From Ixodes scapularis (lineage: Eukaryota; Arthropoda; Arachnida; Ixodida; Ixodidae): DNA of 64,000 nucleotides. The stretch lies in contig NW_024609884.1 in NCBI RefSeq assembly GCF_016920785.2, positions 86,234,069-86,298,068 of the forward strand, given 5' to 3'. Under the pieces are notes generated by a model. That model saw only the letters and a list, made by a program, of their open reading frames with translations. It was not told the origin of the DNA and made no database searches. Both the position numbers and the translations under genes were made by a program. Of this stretch, positions 43,621 to 56,346 are shown one piece after another. Within the stretch, counting starts at the first letter, position 1. Each line of letters begins with the position of its first letter.

Positions 43621-45050
43621 TCTTTTTATGCCCAAACAGCAGGGCAGATATGGTGGCCACTTCTTTGGTCGTTAAATAAATGTTTCAAAGCAAAGGTAGA
43701 TGGTCATGATGAAAGAAATCAAGGACGTTAGGATTCCTGTCAGAAGTACTCAACGCAATAAAATGTTGTCCAAACTTGCCAGGTTTTAATTTTAGATTGG
43801 TTGCACACTACACGACAGAGTAGCGAGCATTTGATTATTCTTAATTTTTAACTAGGACTGATTAAATTAATTTCAATACTTTTGGATGTTTTATTTTAAT
43901 ACACACATATCCTCTAAAAAGGGCGGAAATGTAGTGGTTAATAAAGAAAAATAGACGTAATGGTGGGGCCACAGTCGACTCCTAGCAGAACTGTTTGGTG
44001 GGGCAACAGGCAGACTGAGATTAAAGCCCCTCTATCCTGGGAAAAGTGGCGCCATTCATTGTTGTGGAAATTCTCGAGACACGTACCGTGTGCCACTTCT
44101 GGGAAGGACATGGCGTCTGAAATCTAGCTCAGTGCTGCGCTGTGTCGCCATGATCTTCCCAAGGGCTGCATGTTGCACGTGCCTCGTGCATCGACGCACT
44201 TTGCGCTACTTTTAAAACATGAAGGGGCTTTAACTGAGATGCCATTGCGTGTGCCACAGGCAAAAATTCAAGATGTTGAAAACAAGCTGTTGCATTGTAA
44301 ATTGTGCGAATTACTAAAATTCTCCGTCAATATGCCCCAGCAAATGAAGATTAGAGGGTTTACAGATTAAACCAAAGGAAGATGTCTGTCACCCCAGAGG
44401 AAGAACATGTGGGGACCTTGACGTGCAACCAAAATTTCACCATCAATAGCGCTGAAATCAGTAACGACACTACCGTAAACCAATTTTGCTCCCAGGTGGG
44501 CCGCCGGAAGCGGCGTTGGTAGCCACAGCACATGGTCGTTGTTGGAACTTTCGCGCATAATGCAGAAGAGGATCATGCCCTCTTTAGGTGTCACACGCTC
44601 TCATACCATCTTTAGTGTTTGTGTGTATGGCGCGTGCTTTGGACGGTTTCACAACTGACGACCACGCGCATGCTAGGCTGTGAAGATTACACGCTGGGGC
44701 GTGGGTTTGTAAACAATGGAAAAGTGTATGAAATTTAGCATGCACAGTGCACAAACTCTATTTTCAGTACACAAATATTGCGACTACTATATCGGACAGA
44801 GGTACGCGCTACAGTTTGCAACAAATTCTTGTGCCGACATGAGCAGTCTGAGGCATTCCAACTACTTGTCATGACAGCCACTTTCAGTTCACAAAAGTTG
44901 GTTTATTATATGTTCTCCAAGTCTTTGGCATTAAAAATGAGGTTGATTCCTTTGTGACACTGCCGTGCCGGGCTGTGGCCGGCGGTGAAACTGCACAGCC
45001 CACCAGCGACGGCAAGCAACCAACTGAGCGTCCAGAGCTAGGAACCAAAA
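43621..45050. other. Region between LINE and gypsy fragments, no gene
   Basis: AATAAA at 43674-43679 could serve the transposase transcript. 44595-44715 (CCATCTTTAGTGTTTGTGTGTATGG..GGCTGTGAAGATTACACGCTGGG) is a diverged repeat of 12785-12895. Two small frames (44170-44370 plus, 44367-44594 minus) are unrecognised. Confidence 0.4.
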
Positions 45051-45098
45051 GGCACCTTTATCACACGAGGCAATGGCTTTTTACACAAGACGTGGGCA

Positions 45099-45152
45099 CA
45101 GTGTTTGCAACCCGATTACCGAAAGTGTCCAAACTTGGCACTAGCACCGCCC
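45099..45152. repeat. 54-bp direct repeat flanking the gypsy fragment (left)
   Basis: CAGTGTTTGCAACCCGATTACC..ACTAGCACCGCCC matches 47190-47243 in the same orientation with two or three changes. It may be a remnant of the LTR ends. The repeat recurs at 54171-54224 in copy B. Confidence 0.8.
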
Positions 45153-45329
45153 GCAAAATCCCCCCTTTAGAATGTTCAAGGAGAGTATCGGACACCTTGG
45201 CTGTGAAAAAAAACAAAGTTTTACAGATTGAGTCTCTTGGGAGCGACCACTTGTCTTCCAGAATGGGTTGAGTAGTGTCGGCCCGTACCATCACCACGAA
45301 CACGTGGTGGTGATGCTGGACGAGGCACA

Positions 45330-47213
45330 TCACGATGACGCGAGTAGACAGGTCCACCTGAGGCCGAACCGTCGACGGAAGCTAGGGGTGACGCCGGCCT
45401 CGGAGAGACACAACAGCACCTGCCGCAGGCGTTGGTCATGTTCCTTTTTCGTTCTGCCGAAGACTAGGATGTCGTCGACCATGTTGACCAATCCGTCTAG
45501 GACTTCCAAGATCCACGCCACCTGTCGCTGGAAAAACTCAGGGGCCGACGTGATGCCAAATGGGAGTCGGCAAAAGCAATAACGCCCATACGGCGTAATG
45601 AACATCGTAAGCTCTTGAGAGTCCTTGGAAAGCTTGACCTGATGGAAGCTTGAGGTAACTTTGAGCTTCGAGAAGACTGCCGCATCGCCCAGAAGTCCCA
45701 GGACTTGATCGACGGTGGGGAGCACATGACGTTCTCTCGGGACAACTTGATTTAATTTTGTAAAGTCGATACAGACACGGTAACCTCCCGACGACTTTGG
45801 AACCATGAACAGTCCAGCGTCCCGAGGTGTGGGGTTGGTGACACGCCGAATGGCTCCGTCTTGCTCCAGTTTGGCCAGTTCTGTTTGCACCACCTCGCGC
45901 AGGGGTATCGGTATGCGGCATGGAACACTAAGTGAAAACGGAACCGCATCCGGGCGTAGCCGAATCTTGTACTCCTCCTTGAGCGTGCCGAGACCTCTGA
46001 AAAGTCCCTGCGGTGCCGGCACTTTCATGTCGTCCAAGAACTTTACCACACCCAGAGCCTGGATGGCTGGGAACCCGAGCAGGGGCATAGAGAGGGACTT
46101 GATCACGTACAGACGCTGATGACCGGTCTTGCCTCGCCACAGGAGGGTAGCCATGAAGTACCCAATGACTTTTAGCGACTGGTCTCCTGGTGCTGTCAGC
46201 AGGTCGTCGACCTTGTCCAGATGATGAGGTAAGTTCGGGAAGGCTTCCGAAACAGCAGACGCCTCCGCGCCGGAATCTACCTTGAATATCGCCGTGTAGT
46301 TGTCGACATTGACCTCAACGTACTTGGCCTTGGCCTTCTCAGTCTCGAGGATTGCGTGGAGCGGTAAGGAACGCCACCTTGCTCTGCTTTCGTTTCCGAG
46401 CGCAACAGACGTCCGCGAAGTGGCCCTTCTTCTTGCAATAATTGCACAGAGACTGCCGAGCAGGACAGTCTGAGCGTGTGTGGGGGGCCCGACTGCAGTA
46501 GCTGCAGGAACCTGGGTCGTTATCGCCAAGTGAAGACACTGCTGATGCGTCGTCTGACCGTTTTGTTGTCTTGCGTTGGTGCGTCGGACCATGACAAGAC
46601 TTGGTGGCGTCAACGTTGACGGTGACCTGGACACTCTCGACTCCCGCGAGCAGTTTTTTTCTTTTTCGGCGTCTTCGATCTGCCTCACCTGCGTCCACGC
46701 GTCCTTGAGGCTGAGCTTGGCTTTCCAGCAGAGCTGGCCGGACAGGCGTTCGTCGCAAAGACCAACAACGAACCGGTCGCGAACCAGGCGTTCTTCGACT
46801 TTGGGGGACGGGTAGTTGCACCACTTGACAAGCTTGCAGAGCTCGGCGTAGTAACTGTCGACGCTCTCTCCCGGCTGCTGAACCCGCTCGTGGAACCTCG
46901 AGGACTCTTACACCTCGTTGACGGGGTACAGGAAGTGTTCCGAGAAGCGCTTGACCACCGTGTTGTAGTTGTTCAGGGAGGCGGCGTTCAAGCCGAACAT
47001 GTCGAGAAGGACCCGAGCCTCGGGGCCCATGCAGTAGAGAAGTGTCCGCACCTGAATGTCCGGTGGTGCTTGGCGAAGTACGGAGGCATAAGCGTACTCC
47101 TCGAGTTGCGTAAACCGGGTAGGCCAAGAACCGGTGTTGTCGAAGTCGAAACCAGCAGGCTGACGTACGGAGCCGCCCACCCACGCGGGCAGTGTTTGCA
47201 ACCCGATTACCAA
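45330..47213 (-). pseudogene. Ty3/gypsy-type gag-protease-RT fragment (copy A)
   Basis: In minus sense, gag starts at 47213 (FDFDNTGSWPTRFTQLEEY) and meets a TAA at 46908-46910 within VNEV*ESSRF. It then runs to DAEKEK, where an A7 run (46653-46659) shifts the frame. The shifted frame has two CCHC-like zinc knuckles (CSYCSRAPHTRSDC and CNYCKKKGHFADVC). Returning to the first frame come retropepsin (FKVDSGAEASAV) and RT (FTKLNQVVPRE, LPFGITSAPEFFQRQ, NMVDDILVFGR). Coding stops at 45330 in the RT thumb. RNase H and integrase are absent. It is inactive. Confidence 0.85.
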
Positions 47214-47243
47214 AAGTGTCCAAACTTGGCACTAGAACCGCCC
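47190..47243. repeat. 54-bp direct repeat flanking the gypsy fragment (right)
   Basis: Partner of 45099-45152. It immediately precedes the gag frame in minus sense and recurs at 56262-56315 in copy B. Confidence 0.8.
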
Positions 47244-47290
47244 ACAACAGACACTACAATTTTATGATCAACACTCAGTCTTTCCGATAT

Positions 47291-48037
47291 TTAAAAAAAA
47301 AGTCTGTCAGGCGTGGGCACCATAACGTTCACCCAGAGTGCCTCATCAAAGGGCACCCGTGTGACCCAGCAGTCTTTCGCCCAGTCAACAACAAGGTCAC
47401 ACCACTCCAGTCCTGTGAGCGCAAGTTGTCCTGTCACCTGGTAGTAGTGCTTGTGCTTTTTGTCGACACTCTTGTCCGCATGGATAAACTCCACAAACCC
47501 TCTGCTCATCACCTCCTCGAAGGTCGTCAGGTTCGCATCTATCGCCCGTGACACGGTCTTCACTTCGACTAGTCCGTACTCCTGTATATCTTCGTCCCAG
47601 ACCAGCCCGTCTGGTGATGCCCCCAGCATGGAAGGCCAGGGTTGATTGCAAAGGCCAACACTGAAGACTTGGACCTTTTGCTTGGCCTTGTAGCGCTTCA
47701 GAGCAGCCGCCTCATTCTGAAGTCCCGCCCTCATGTGACGTGTCGTGCCATGTCCGCCCGAGAAAATCGTCCTGAGAAACTTTTCGTTCACGGGTGCTTG
47801 TCGTTTGACGATGTCTCCGAACTGTGATGCCGTGATCCTTTTCTCACGTTCCGTGTGCCACAGCATACTTCTGCTTTGGCCACGTGTCTGTTCCTCCAGG
47901 TGCTGAGCTTGTGTAAGAGTCAGGGGTGCAATGGATCGCTTGGTGGCATCTGGTGATTCCAGCACTCTTTTATGGCAAGCTGATCCGTGCTGCAGAGGCC
48001 CCATCATCCGTGTTCGAGTGCTCCTGAACCTTCCTTG
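47291..48037 (-). pseudogene. SWIM-YqaJ gene, copy A end (gap-truncated, frameshifted by probable errors)
   Basis: Same sequence as 56347-57104 apart from the single-base indels described for copy A, and cut by the N gap. The YqaJ core (LGASPDGLVW, LVEVKT, YYQVTGQLAL) is still readable. Because the indels cluster at a contig end, they should be taken as consensus errors, not gene decay. Confidence 0.75.
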
Positions 48038-48137
48038 NNNNNNNNNNNNNNNNNNNNNNNNNNNNNNNNNNNNNNNNNNNNNNNNNNNNNNNNNNNNNNN
48101 NNNNNNNNNNNNNNNNNNNNNNNNNNNNNNNNNNNNN
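48038..48137. other. Assembly gap of exactly 100 N
   Basis: A placeholder-length gap. Reading frames reported across it are meaningless. Confidence 1.
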
Positions 48138-48541
48138 AGGTGCTCACTCAGTGCTTGGGTCCAGTTCATAAGCCGTCTGTATTCAAGTGTCGTCACCCTG
48201 GTGTGAACCCTAGGCTTTCTCAACATTGTGATTTCTGACTGTAAATTAGCCTTCTATTCCTCAGAATATAACCTTGGCAGGGGAGCCTCTGGTTTGTGGT
48301 ATATAGATTATTATATAGATTATATTTGTGCTACAGACGTCAGTATGCTTGTATGAGGTGCAGAACATCCAAATGCATATCGTTTCTTGGCCCCTTTAAC
48401 ATGTGATGCTTTTTTTGTATGGCACATGATATGCTATTTGGCAGAGCCAAGGCAATTACAAGGAGAAAGCCTAGTTTTTTGTTTTGATATTTGACTGCAA
48501 AAATGATGTGATATTTATTTTGCTATCTCCCCATCTGGCAG

Positions 48542-49656
48542 ACCACCAGTACAGCATCACAGGATGTATCGATCAAGCCCTGCGTGATCGCATCAGGCAG
48601 CTAGAGGAGCTCGCTTCTGCAAACGAGAAACTGCGCAAGGACAACGACCGTCTACAGAAAGAAAATGAAGCTCTGCGGAAGAAAGTAGCCCATCTTGAGG
48701 AGATGTATGACAAAGCAGAGGAGGTCATCGATGCTACAATCCCCTTTCAGAACTTCACGCTCACAGCCGTGCAACAGGACCCAAAGAAACTGGCCTTCTA
48801 CACGGGATTCGACTCCCTGGAGAGATTTCTCGCCTTTTACAAGTTTGTTCAGGCAGGTTATGAAGCTCACAAGGAAAGTCAAGGTCCGCAGAGAAGGTCA
48901 CCTTATCTATCCATGGATGATCAGCTGCTGCTCGTGTTGTCCCGCCTGAGGGTGGGACTTTTGGAGCAGGACCTTGCATACCGGTTTCGTATCCACATCA
49001 GCACAGTCAGCCGGGTGTGGACATTCTGGATTGGTTACCTAGCGGACTACCTTGCTCAACTCAACTACTGGCCGTCGCGACAGGTTGTGAACAAGCACAT
49101 GCCGGAGTGCTTCATCGAGGCGTATCCATCGACGAGAGTCATTCTGGATTGCACGGAAATCTTCATCGAGACACCTAGCGACTTCAGGGTGCAGAGTGAT
49201 ACCTACTCAAGCTACAAGTGCCACAACACTGCCAAGGGACTGCTGGGCATCACCCCCAATGGGTTCGTGTCGTTCGTGAGCGACCTTGCCCCTGGCCGCG
49301 TCTCTGACAAAGCCCTGACCGCATGTTCCGGGCTATGCAACCTTCTTGAGCCCGGAGACTCTGTCATGGCGGACAGAGGCTTTTTGATCACTGAAGAGGT
49401 CGAAGCTGCAGGGGCTAACCTGAACATTCCACCTTTCCTTGGGGGAAGGCTACAGCTCTCCCTGGAGGACGAAGCGAAAACTAGGGCGATTGCGAAGGTC
49501 CGGATCCACGTGGAACGAGTGATTGGACAAATGAAGTGTTTTCGAATCTTGAGGGGTACTTTCCCAAACAGTATGAGCAAGAGCCTGGACTCTATCTGGA
49601 AGGTCTGTGCTTTGCTGTGCAATTTCACGAGAGAGCCACTGCTCAGTCGAAGCTAG
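48542..49656 (+). CDS. Copy B of transposase exon 4 (probable duplicate of 39470-40584)
   Basis: Identical coiled coil and DDE domain, with the preceding CCATCTGGCAG acceptor retained. The THAP exons do not precede it, because copy B begins within intron 3. If the duplication is an artefact this is not a second gene. If it is real it would be a THAP-less transposase fragment. Confidence 0.7.
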
Positions 49657-49822
49657 AGCTGCAGTCTTGTGGCTTCGTAGATGGTCGTGGAGAAAAAAGA
49701 GGCCATATCTCTCTATCTAGCTCACTTCAGCTCCGGCAACTTTTTGTGCCCACACGCCCTCATGACCCATGACGACCATTAGCACCGACTACGGCCCTCG
49801 GGACTTTCCTCTACCCAACGAA

Positions 49823-52692
49823 ATGGACTCACAACCCACCGAGGCCACGCTGGCTTCTCCCGCTGTCTGAAGCTTACCGCTCAATGCACCACCCACAGCC
49901 GGTGCAACCACTCCTGCCGTCACGTCGCTTCTTGATGCACCACTTGTTGCCGCGTGAATTCAACCTGCGGTCTTTACTCAGAATCCATTCTCCATCCTCG
50001 GCGACGATGATCCCGAAAGCAAGTTGTCGCCCCTCAACAACAGTTGCCACATCCGCACTGCCGCCAATGAAACGAAGCGTGCTCGTGGCATTTTTTTCTT
50101 CGGCGCCGCTGCGACTAAGCTTACCACCTCACCCCGGTGCATCCAACGTGACTCGAACCCTGACTCGTTCCCCCTGGAGGACGGATGGCATCCTGTCTCT
50201 CGCCGACGTAAGGCGGCCCCGCCCGCGGCGCCTCCAGCAGCATCGTTCTGCAGTGAGTTCTCCCACACTGTCATTCTACGGCCGGCCAAACCATGCCGCA
50301 TCATGGACGGGGTCTTTCTTGCCATTGACTCTGCAGTTGCTGCACAGATAGACCTCAGGTCTCCTACACCATTGCAGCCCCCTACCAAGTGAGGTACCTC
50401 GACTGCAGTAATCAACTTGCAGTTGATGCTGCTTTGTCTCAAGTGTGCGATGCATTCCTCAATGTAACATACATCCCGATCGGCACTCTGCAGGTCTCCG
50501 TGCAAGGCTACGAGGCCATTCGCCGTGGCCAGGTTCGCGGATTCATAAAAAAAGTCTGGCGACCTGGATTCTGCGTCCTAAAAAACCTTCATTGCCGGAA
50601 ATCTGCTATCCTCCAGGCCGGTCCTCTCACAAACTCTGGGTCGGCACTCATTACATTCGACGGCACCAGCCTCGCGTTGCCCAGTGCCCCAACAGCACCC
50701 AAGCCAACGGCACAACACAGCGTCGTCAGTTGCCTTCATCAACATCCAAAGAGAAGCCGGCGTCACCACCAGTGACGCCTGAAACTAGCTCCTGCTCAGC
50801 AAGCTGTGCTGTTATCTGCGCCCAAAGCCCTCATCGCAGCACCGAGGTCTGCGAAGCAGAAGACTGACTCCCGCCCGGTGCTCGCCACAAAACTCCTAAC
50901 GCCGGCACACAACATCACCGCCGACCTCACACAAGTCCCAACATCAGAACCGCCTCGGACCACCTTCGCAGAATCAGCGAGAGCTGTCAACAGCACTAGT
51001 GAGACGCCTGCCCTACTTCCGTCAGGGTCAGACTTTACTGGCTTGCAACAACAAATCACCCTTTTCACAAAACAAATGCTGGCAGCCACGCAGCGAATTC
51101 CGACGATGCAAAACTCGCTGTTTACTCTCGTGGATACCTGCACCCGTGCAGTAATCGGGCGCCTCGCGATGCAGGGCATCATTCCGTTCGGCGGCCCCCC
51201 ACTATCACCACGCAAACATGGTTAGCGCCCCCAGGATTGTTCAGTGGAACTGTTGCTCGCTTAAACAGAAGAAGGCAGACTTCATCGAAAAATTTTATCT
51301 TCACTCGTCATCCGACATGGCCGCTGCGTTTGCTCTACAAGAAATCAACGGCCCCCTCCCTTCTTTGCCACAGTACGATGGACTTGCTCCGAACATTGAG
51401 ACTAGTGCCCCCTTGCCTTGGATTCGTTCCGCCCTGTACGTTCATCGATCAGTGTGCTTCACTCTTCTCGACACCTCACAGAGGTGCTCTGCAATGACCA
51501 GCGTTACGGGTTGCCGCCAATTCCTCAACGGCCCGTTTTTCTCTTCTCTGTCTATGTGGCTCCAGACACATCGCTAAACCGCTGGACAAGGCAGCCGCTA
51601 AACATCCCTTTTTTTAAGCACTTCGCCCGTCTTTATCCAAAAGACGACGTTCCCGTTTGCGGTGATCTTAATGCCAAACACACGCATGGGGCTACGACAT
51701 TGACCTTCCCCACGGCACGCGGCTTCTTGCAGACCTCACAGGGCTGAAACTTTCGTTCCTCAACATCCCAGACACCCCCACACGTATCAAACAATCCTCC
51801 CAACAGCAGGACACCTGCCCCGACTTTACCTGTGCTCGTTACCCTCGACGCTGGAGATGGCATGTCGCCGGCGACCGCCTCGGCGGTGATCACCTCCCCA
51901 TTATTTTACGCTACGACTTCCTATCCGCAACCCTATCTCACTGTCGCGCCTGCTGCGACACATTCTTCACTAAGTGGGACAACTTCCGAGCAGCTCTTTC
52001 TTCTGTCATGGAACTTGCTGGCTTTTCCGACATTATACAAGCTATCCAGTCCGCCCACAAGTCTGCCACAAAGCGGCTAACCGTACCGGACGATGCCGCT
52101 TTGACGAGCATTTACTTACTGGACCGCCGCATTCACCTGTTGGCCTGTTACCGCCGTTCTCGCAGACCACGACGACTCCTCAAACCTTCACATAAACTCC
52201 AAAAGACTATCTCGTGCTACACTTCGGAACTCGCTTCCAACTGCTGGACTTCCCTGTGCAGATCCATCTCCGGCAATAGCCATCTTTCGAAAGTTTGAAG
52301 GCTCCTCCGTTCTCTCCTCGGGGACCACAAACCTAGGCAATTTGCTGCCACTGTTGCCCTTCGCAAAGGTGTCTCTCCCGAGGAGCTAGCTGAACGGGCC
52401 TCGGACGTCTTTTTTCCGCAACCAGCGCAACATGACTCTGGATGCTACACTTGTGTTCACCCTGTCACCAAGCTCTTGGGATGGATTGCCCGTTCACCCT
52501 CCACTCGCAGTGCACCTGGCCCCCAACAACGTCACAGTCGGGCAACTTCAGAACCTCCCTACGGCACTCAAGGAAACCATACTCGCCGAGATCAACCAGG
52601 TGACTCCAGACTACTGAAGCCCCAGGAGTCCCTGATCGCTGCCACTTGTCTCATTCGCCCTGGAAGCTCCCGAGAAGATTAAAAGCTTTTCC
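49823..52692 (+). pseudogene. Copy B of the APE-type LINE fragment
   Basis: Offset 9072 from 40751-43620, with the same broken frames and the same endonuclease motifs (ORF2 start at 51218). Confidence 0.7.
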
Positions 52693-54401
52693 TCTTTTTA
52701 TGCCCAAACAGCAGGGCAGATATGGTGGCCACTTCTTTGGTCGTTAAATAAATGTTTCAAAGCAAAGGTAGATGGTCATGATGAAAGAAATCAAGGACGT
52801 TAGGATTCCTGTCAGAAGTACTCAACGCAATAAAATGTTGTCCAAACTTGCCAGGTTTTAATTTTAGATTGGTTGCACACTACACGACAGAGTAGCGAGC
52901 ATTTGATTATTCTTAATTTTTAACTAGGACTGATTAAATTAATTTCAATACTTTTGGATGTTTTATTTTAATACACACATATCCTCTAAAAAGGGCGGAA
53001 ATGTAGTGGTTAATAAAGAAAAATAGACGTAATGGTGGGGCCACAGTCGACTCCTAGCAGAACTGTTTGGTGGGGCAACAGGCAGACTGAGATTAAAGCC
53101 CCTCTATCCTGGGAAAAGTGGCGCCATTCATTGTTGTGGAAATTCTCGAGACACGTACCGTGTGCCACTTCTGGGAAGGACATGGCGTCTGAAATCTAGC
53201 TCAGTGCTGCGCTGTGTCGCCATGATCTTCCCAAGGGCTGCATGTTGCACGTGCCTCGTGCATCGACGCACTTTGCGCTACTTTTAAAACATGAAGGGGC
53301 TTTAACTGAGATGCCATTGCGTGTGCCACAGGCAAAAATTCAAGATGTTGAAAACAAGCTGTTGCATTGTAAATTGTGCGAATTACTAAAATTCTCCGTC
53401 AATATGCCCCAGCAAATGAAGATTAGAGGGTTTACAGATTAAACCAAAGGAAGATGTCTGTCACCCCAGAGGAAGAACATGTGGGGACCTTGACGTGCAA
53501 CCAAAATTTCACCATCAATAGCGCTGAAATCAGTAACGACACTACCGTAAACCAATTTTGCTCCCAGGTGGGCCGCCGGAAGCGGCGTTGGTAGCCACAG
53601 CACATGGTCGTTGTTGGAACTTTCGCGCATAATGCAGAAGAGGATCATGCCCTCTTTAGGTGTCACACGCTCTCATACCATCTTTAGTGTTTGTGTGTAT
53701 GGCGCGTGCTTTGGACGGTTTCACAACTGACGACCACGCGCATGCTAGGCTGTGAAGATTACACGCTGGGGCGTGGGTTTGTAAACAATGGAAAAGTGTA
53801 TGAAATTTAGCATGCACAGTGCACAAACTCTATTTTCAGTACACAAATATTGCGACTACTATATCGGACAGAGGTACGCGCTACAGTTTGCAACAAATTC
53901 TTGTGCCGACATGAGCAGTCTGAGGCATTCCAACTACTTGTCATGACAGCCACTTTCAGTTCACAAAAGTTGGTTTATTATATGTTCTCCAAGTCTTTGG
54001 CATTAAAAATGAGGTTGATTCCTTTGTGACACTGCCGTGCCGGGCTGTGGCCGGCGGTGAAACTGCACAGCCCACCAGCGACGGCAAGCAACCAACTGAG
54101 CGTCCAGAGCTAGGAACCAAAAGGCACCTTTATCACACGAGGCAATGGCTTTTTACACAAGACGTGGGCACAGTGTTTGCAACCCGATTACCGAAAGTGT
54201 CCAAACTTGGCACTAGCACCGCCCGCAAAATCCCCCCTTTAGAATGTTCAAGGAGAGTATCGGACACCTTGGCTGTGAAAAAAAACAAAGTTTTACAGAT
54301 TGAGTCTCTTGGGAGCGACCACTTGTCTTCCAGAATGGGTTGAGTAGTGTCGGCCCGTACCATCACCACGAACACGTGGTGGTGATGCTGGACGAGGCAC
54401 A

Positions 54402-56285
54402 TCACGATGACGCGAGTAGACAGGTCCACCTGAGGCCGAACCGTCGACGGAAGCTAGGGGTGACGCCGGCCTCGGAGAGACACAACAGCACCTGCCGCAG
54501 GCGTTGGTCATGTTCCTTTTTCGTTCTGCCGAAGACTAGGATGTCGTCGACCATGTTGACCAATCCGTCTAGGACTTCCAAGATCCACGCCACCTGTCGC
54601 TGGAAAAACTCAGGGGCCGACGTGATGCCAAATGGGAGTCGGCAAAAGCAATAACGCCCATACGGCGTAATGAACATCGTAAGCTCTTGAGAGTCCTTGG
54701 AAAGCTTGACCTGATGGAAGCTTGAGGTAACTTTGAGCTTCGAGAAGACTGCCGCATCGCCCAGAAGTCCCAGGACTTGATCGACGGTGGGGAGCACATG
54801 ACGTTCTCTCGGGACAACTTGATTTAATTTTGTAAAGTCGATACAGACACGGTAACCTCCCGACGACTTTGGAACCATGAACAGTCCAGCGTCCCGAGGT
54901 GTGGGGTTGGTGACACGCCGAATGGCTCCGTCTTGCTCCAGTTTGGCCAGTTCTGTTTGCACCACCTCGCGCAGGGGTATCGGTATGCGGCATGGAACAC
55001 TAAGTGAAAACGGAACCGCATCCGGGCGTAGCCGAATCTTGTACTCCTCCTTGAGCGTGCCGAGACCTCTGAAAAGTCCCTGCGGTGCCGGCACTTTCAT
55101 GTCGTCCAAGAACTTTACCACACCCAGAGCCTGGATGGCTGGGAACCCGAGCAGGGGCATAGAGAGGGACTTGATCACGTACAGACGCTGATGACCGGTC
55201 TTGCCTCGCCACAGGAGGGTAGCCATGAAGTACCCAATGACTTTTAGCGACTGGTCTCCTGGTGCTGTCAGCAGGTCGTCGACCTTGTCCAGATGATGAG
55301 GTAAGTTCGGGAAGGCTTCCGAAACAGCAGACGCCTCCGCGCCGGAATCTACCTTGAATATCGCCGTGTAGTTGTCGACATTGACCTCAACGTACTTGGC
55401 CTTGGCCTTCTCAGTCTCGAGGATTGCGTGGAGCGGTAAGGAACGCCACCTTGCTCTGCTTTCGTTTCCGAGCGCAACAGACGTCCGCGAAGTGGCCCTT
55501 CTTCTTGCAATAATTGCACAGAGACTGCCGAGCAGGACAGTCTGAGCGTGTGTGGGGGGCCCGACTGCAGTAGCTGCAGGAACCTGGGTCGTTATCGCCA
55601 AGTGAAGACACTGCTGATGCGTCGTCTGACCGTTTTGTTGTCTTGCGTTGGTGCGTCGGACCATGACAAGACTTGGTGGCGTCAACGTTGACGGTGACCT
55701 GGACACTCTCGACTCCCGCGAGCAGTTTTTTTCTTTTTCGGCGTCTTCGATCTGCCTCACCTGCGTCCACGCGTCCTTGAGGCTGAGCTTGGCTTTCCAG
55801 CAGAGCTGGCCGGACAGGCGTTCGTCGCAAAGACCAACAACGAACCGGTCGCGAACCAGGCGTTCTTCGACTTTGGGGGACGGGTAGTTGCACCACTTGA
55901 CAAGCTTGCAGAGCTCGGCGTAGTAACTGTCGACGCTCTCTCCCGGCTGCTGAACCCGCTCGTGGAACCTCGAGGACTCTTACACCTCGTTGACGGGGTA
56001 CAGGAAGTGTTCCGAGAAGCGCTTGACCACCGTGTTGTAGTTGTTCAGGGAGGCGGCGTTCAAGCCGAACATGTCGAGAAGGACCCGAGCCTCGGGGCCC
56101 ATGCAGTAGAGAAGTGTCCGCACCTGAATGTCCGGTGGTGCTTGGCGAAGTACGGAGGCATAAGCGTACTCCTCGAGTTGCGTAAACCGGGTAGGCCAAG
56201 AACCGGTGTTGTCGAAGTCGAAACCAGCAGGCTGACGTACGGAGCCGCCCACCCACGCGGGCAGTGTTTGCAACCCGATTACCAA
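54402..56285 (-). pseudogene. Copy B of the Ty3/gypsy-type gag-protease-RT fragment
   Basis: Offset 9072 from 45330-47213. It has the same TAA in gag (55980-55982), the same A7 frameshift and the same truncation in RT. Sharing every defect supports a single original. Confidence 0.85.
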
Positions 56286-56346
56286 AAGTGTCCAAACTTG
56301 GCACTAGAACCGCCCACAACAGACACTACAATTTTATGATCAACAC

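Larger units (their letters stand above)
39066..48037. repeat. Copy A of the gap-flanking 9-kb direct repeat (probable assembly artefact)
   Basis: Matches 48138-57107 at an offset of 9072. It ends exactly at the N gap, while its partner starts exactly at the other edge. Near its right end (about 47320-48010) I count six single-base indels relative to copy B, mostly in homopolymers (for example GGGCACC versus GGCACC, ATGGAAGG versus ATGGGAAGG). That is the pattern of a poorly polished contig end. Confidence 0.9.

Noticed and set aside
47291..48226. A single YqaJ frame continuing through the gap to 48226
   Set aside because: It translates unknown N bases and joins two contigs. It is an artefact.
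48484..49656. A second complete DDE transposase gene
   Set aside because: It is the gap-flanking duplicate of the fourth exon, without THAP exons. The frame's first ~19 residues before the CAG acceptor are intron translation.
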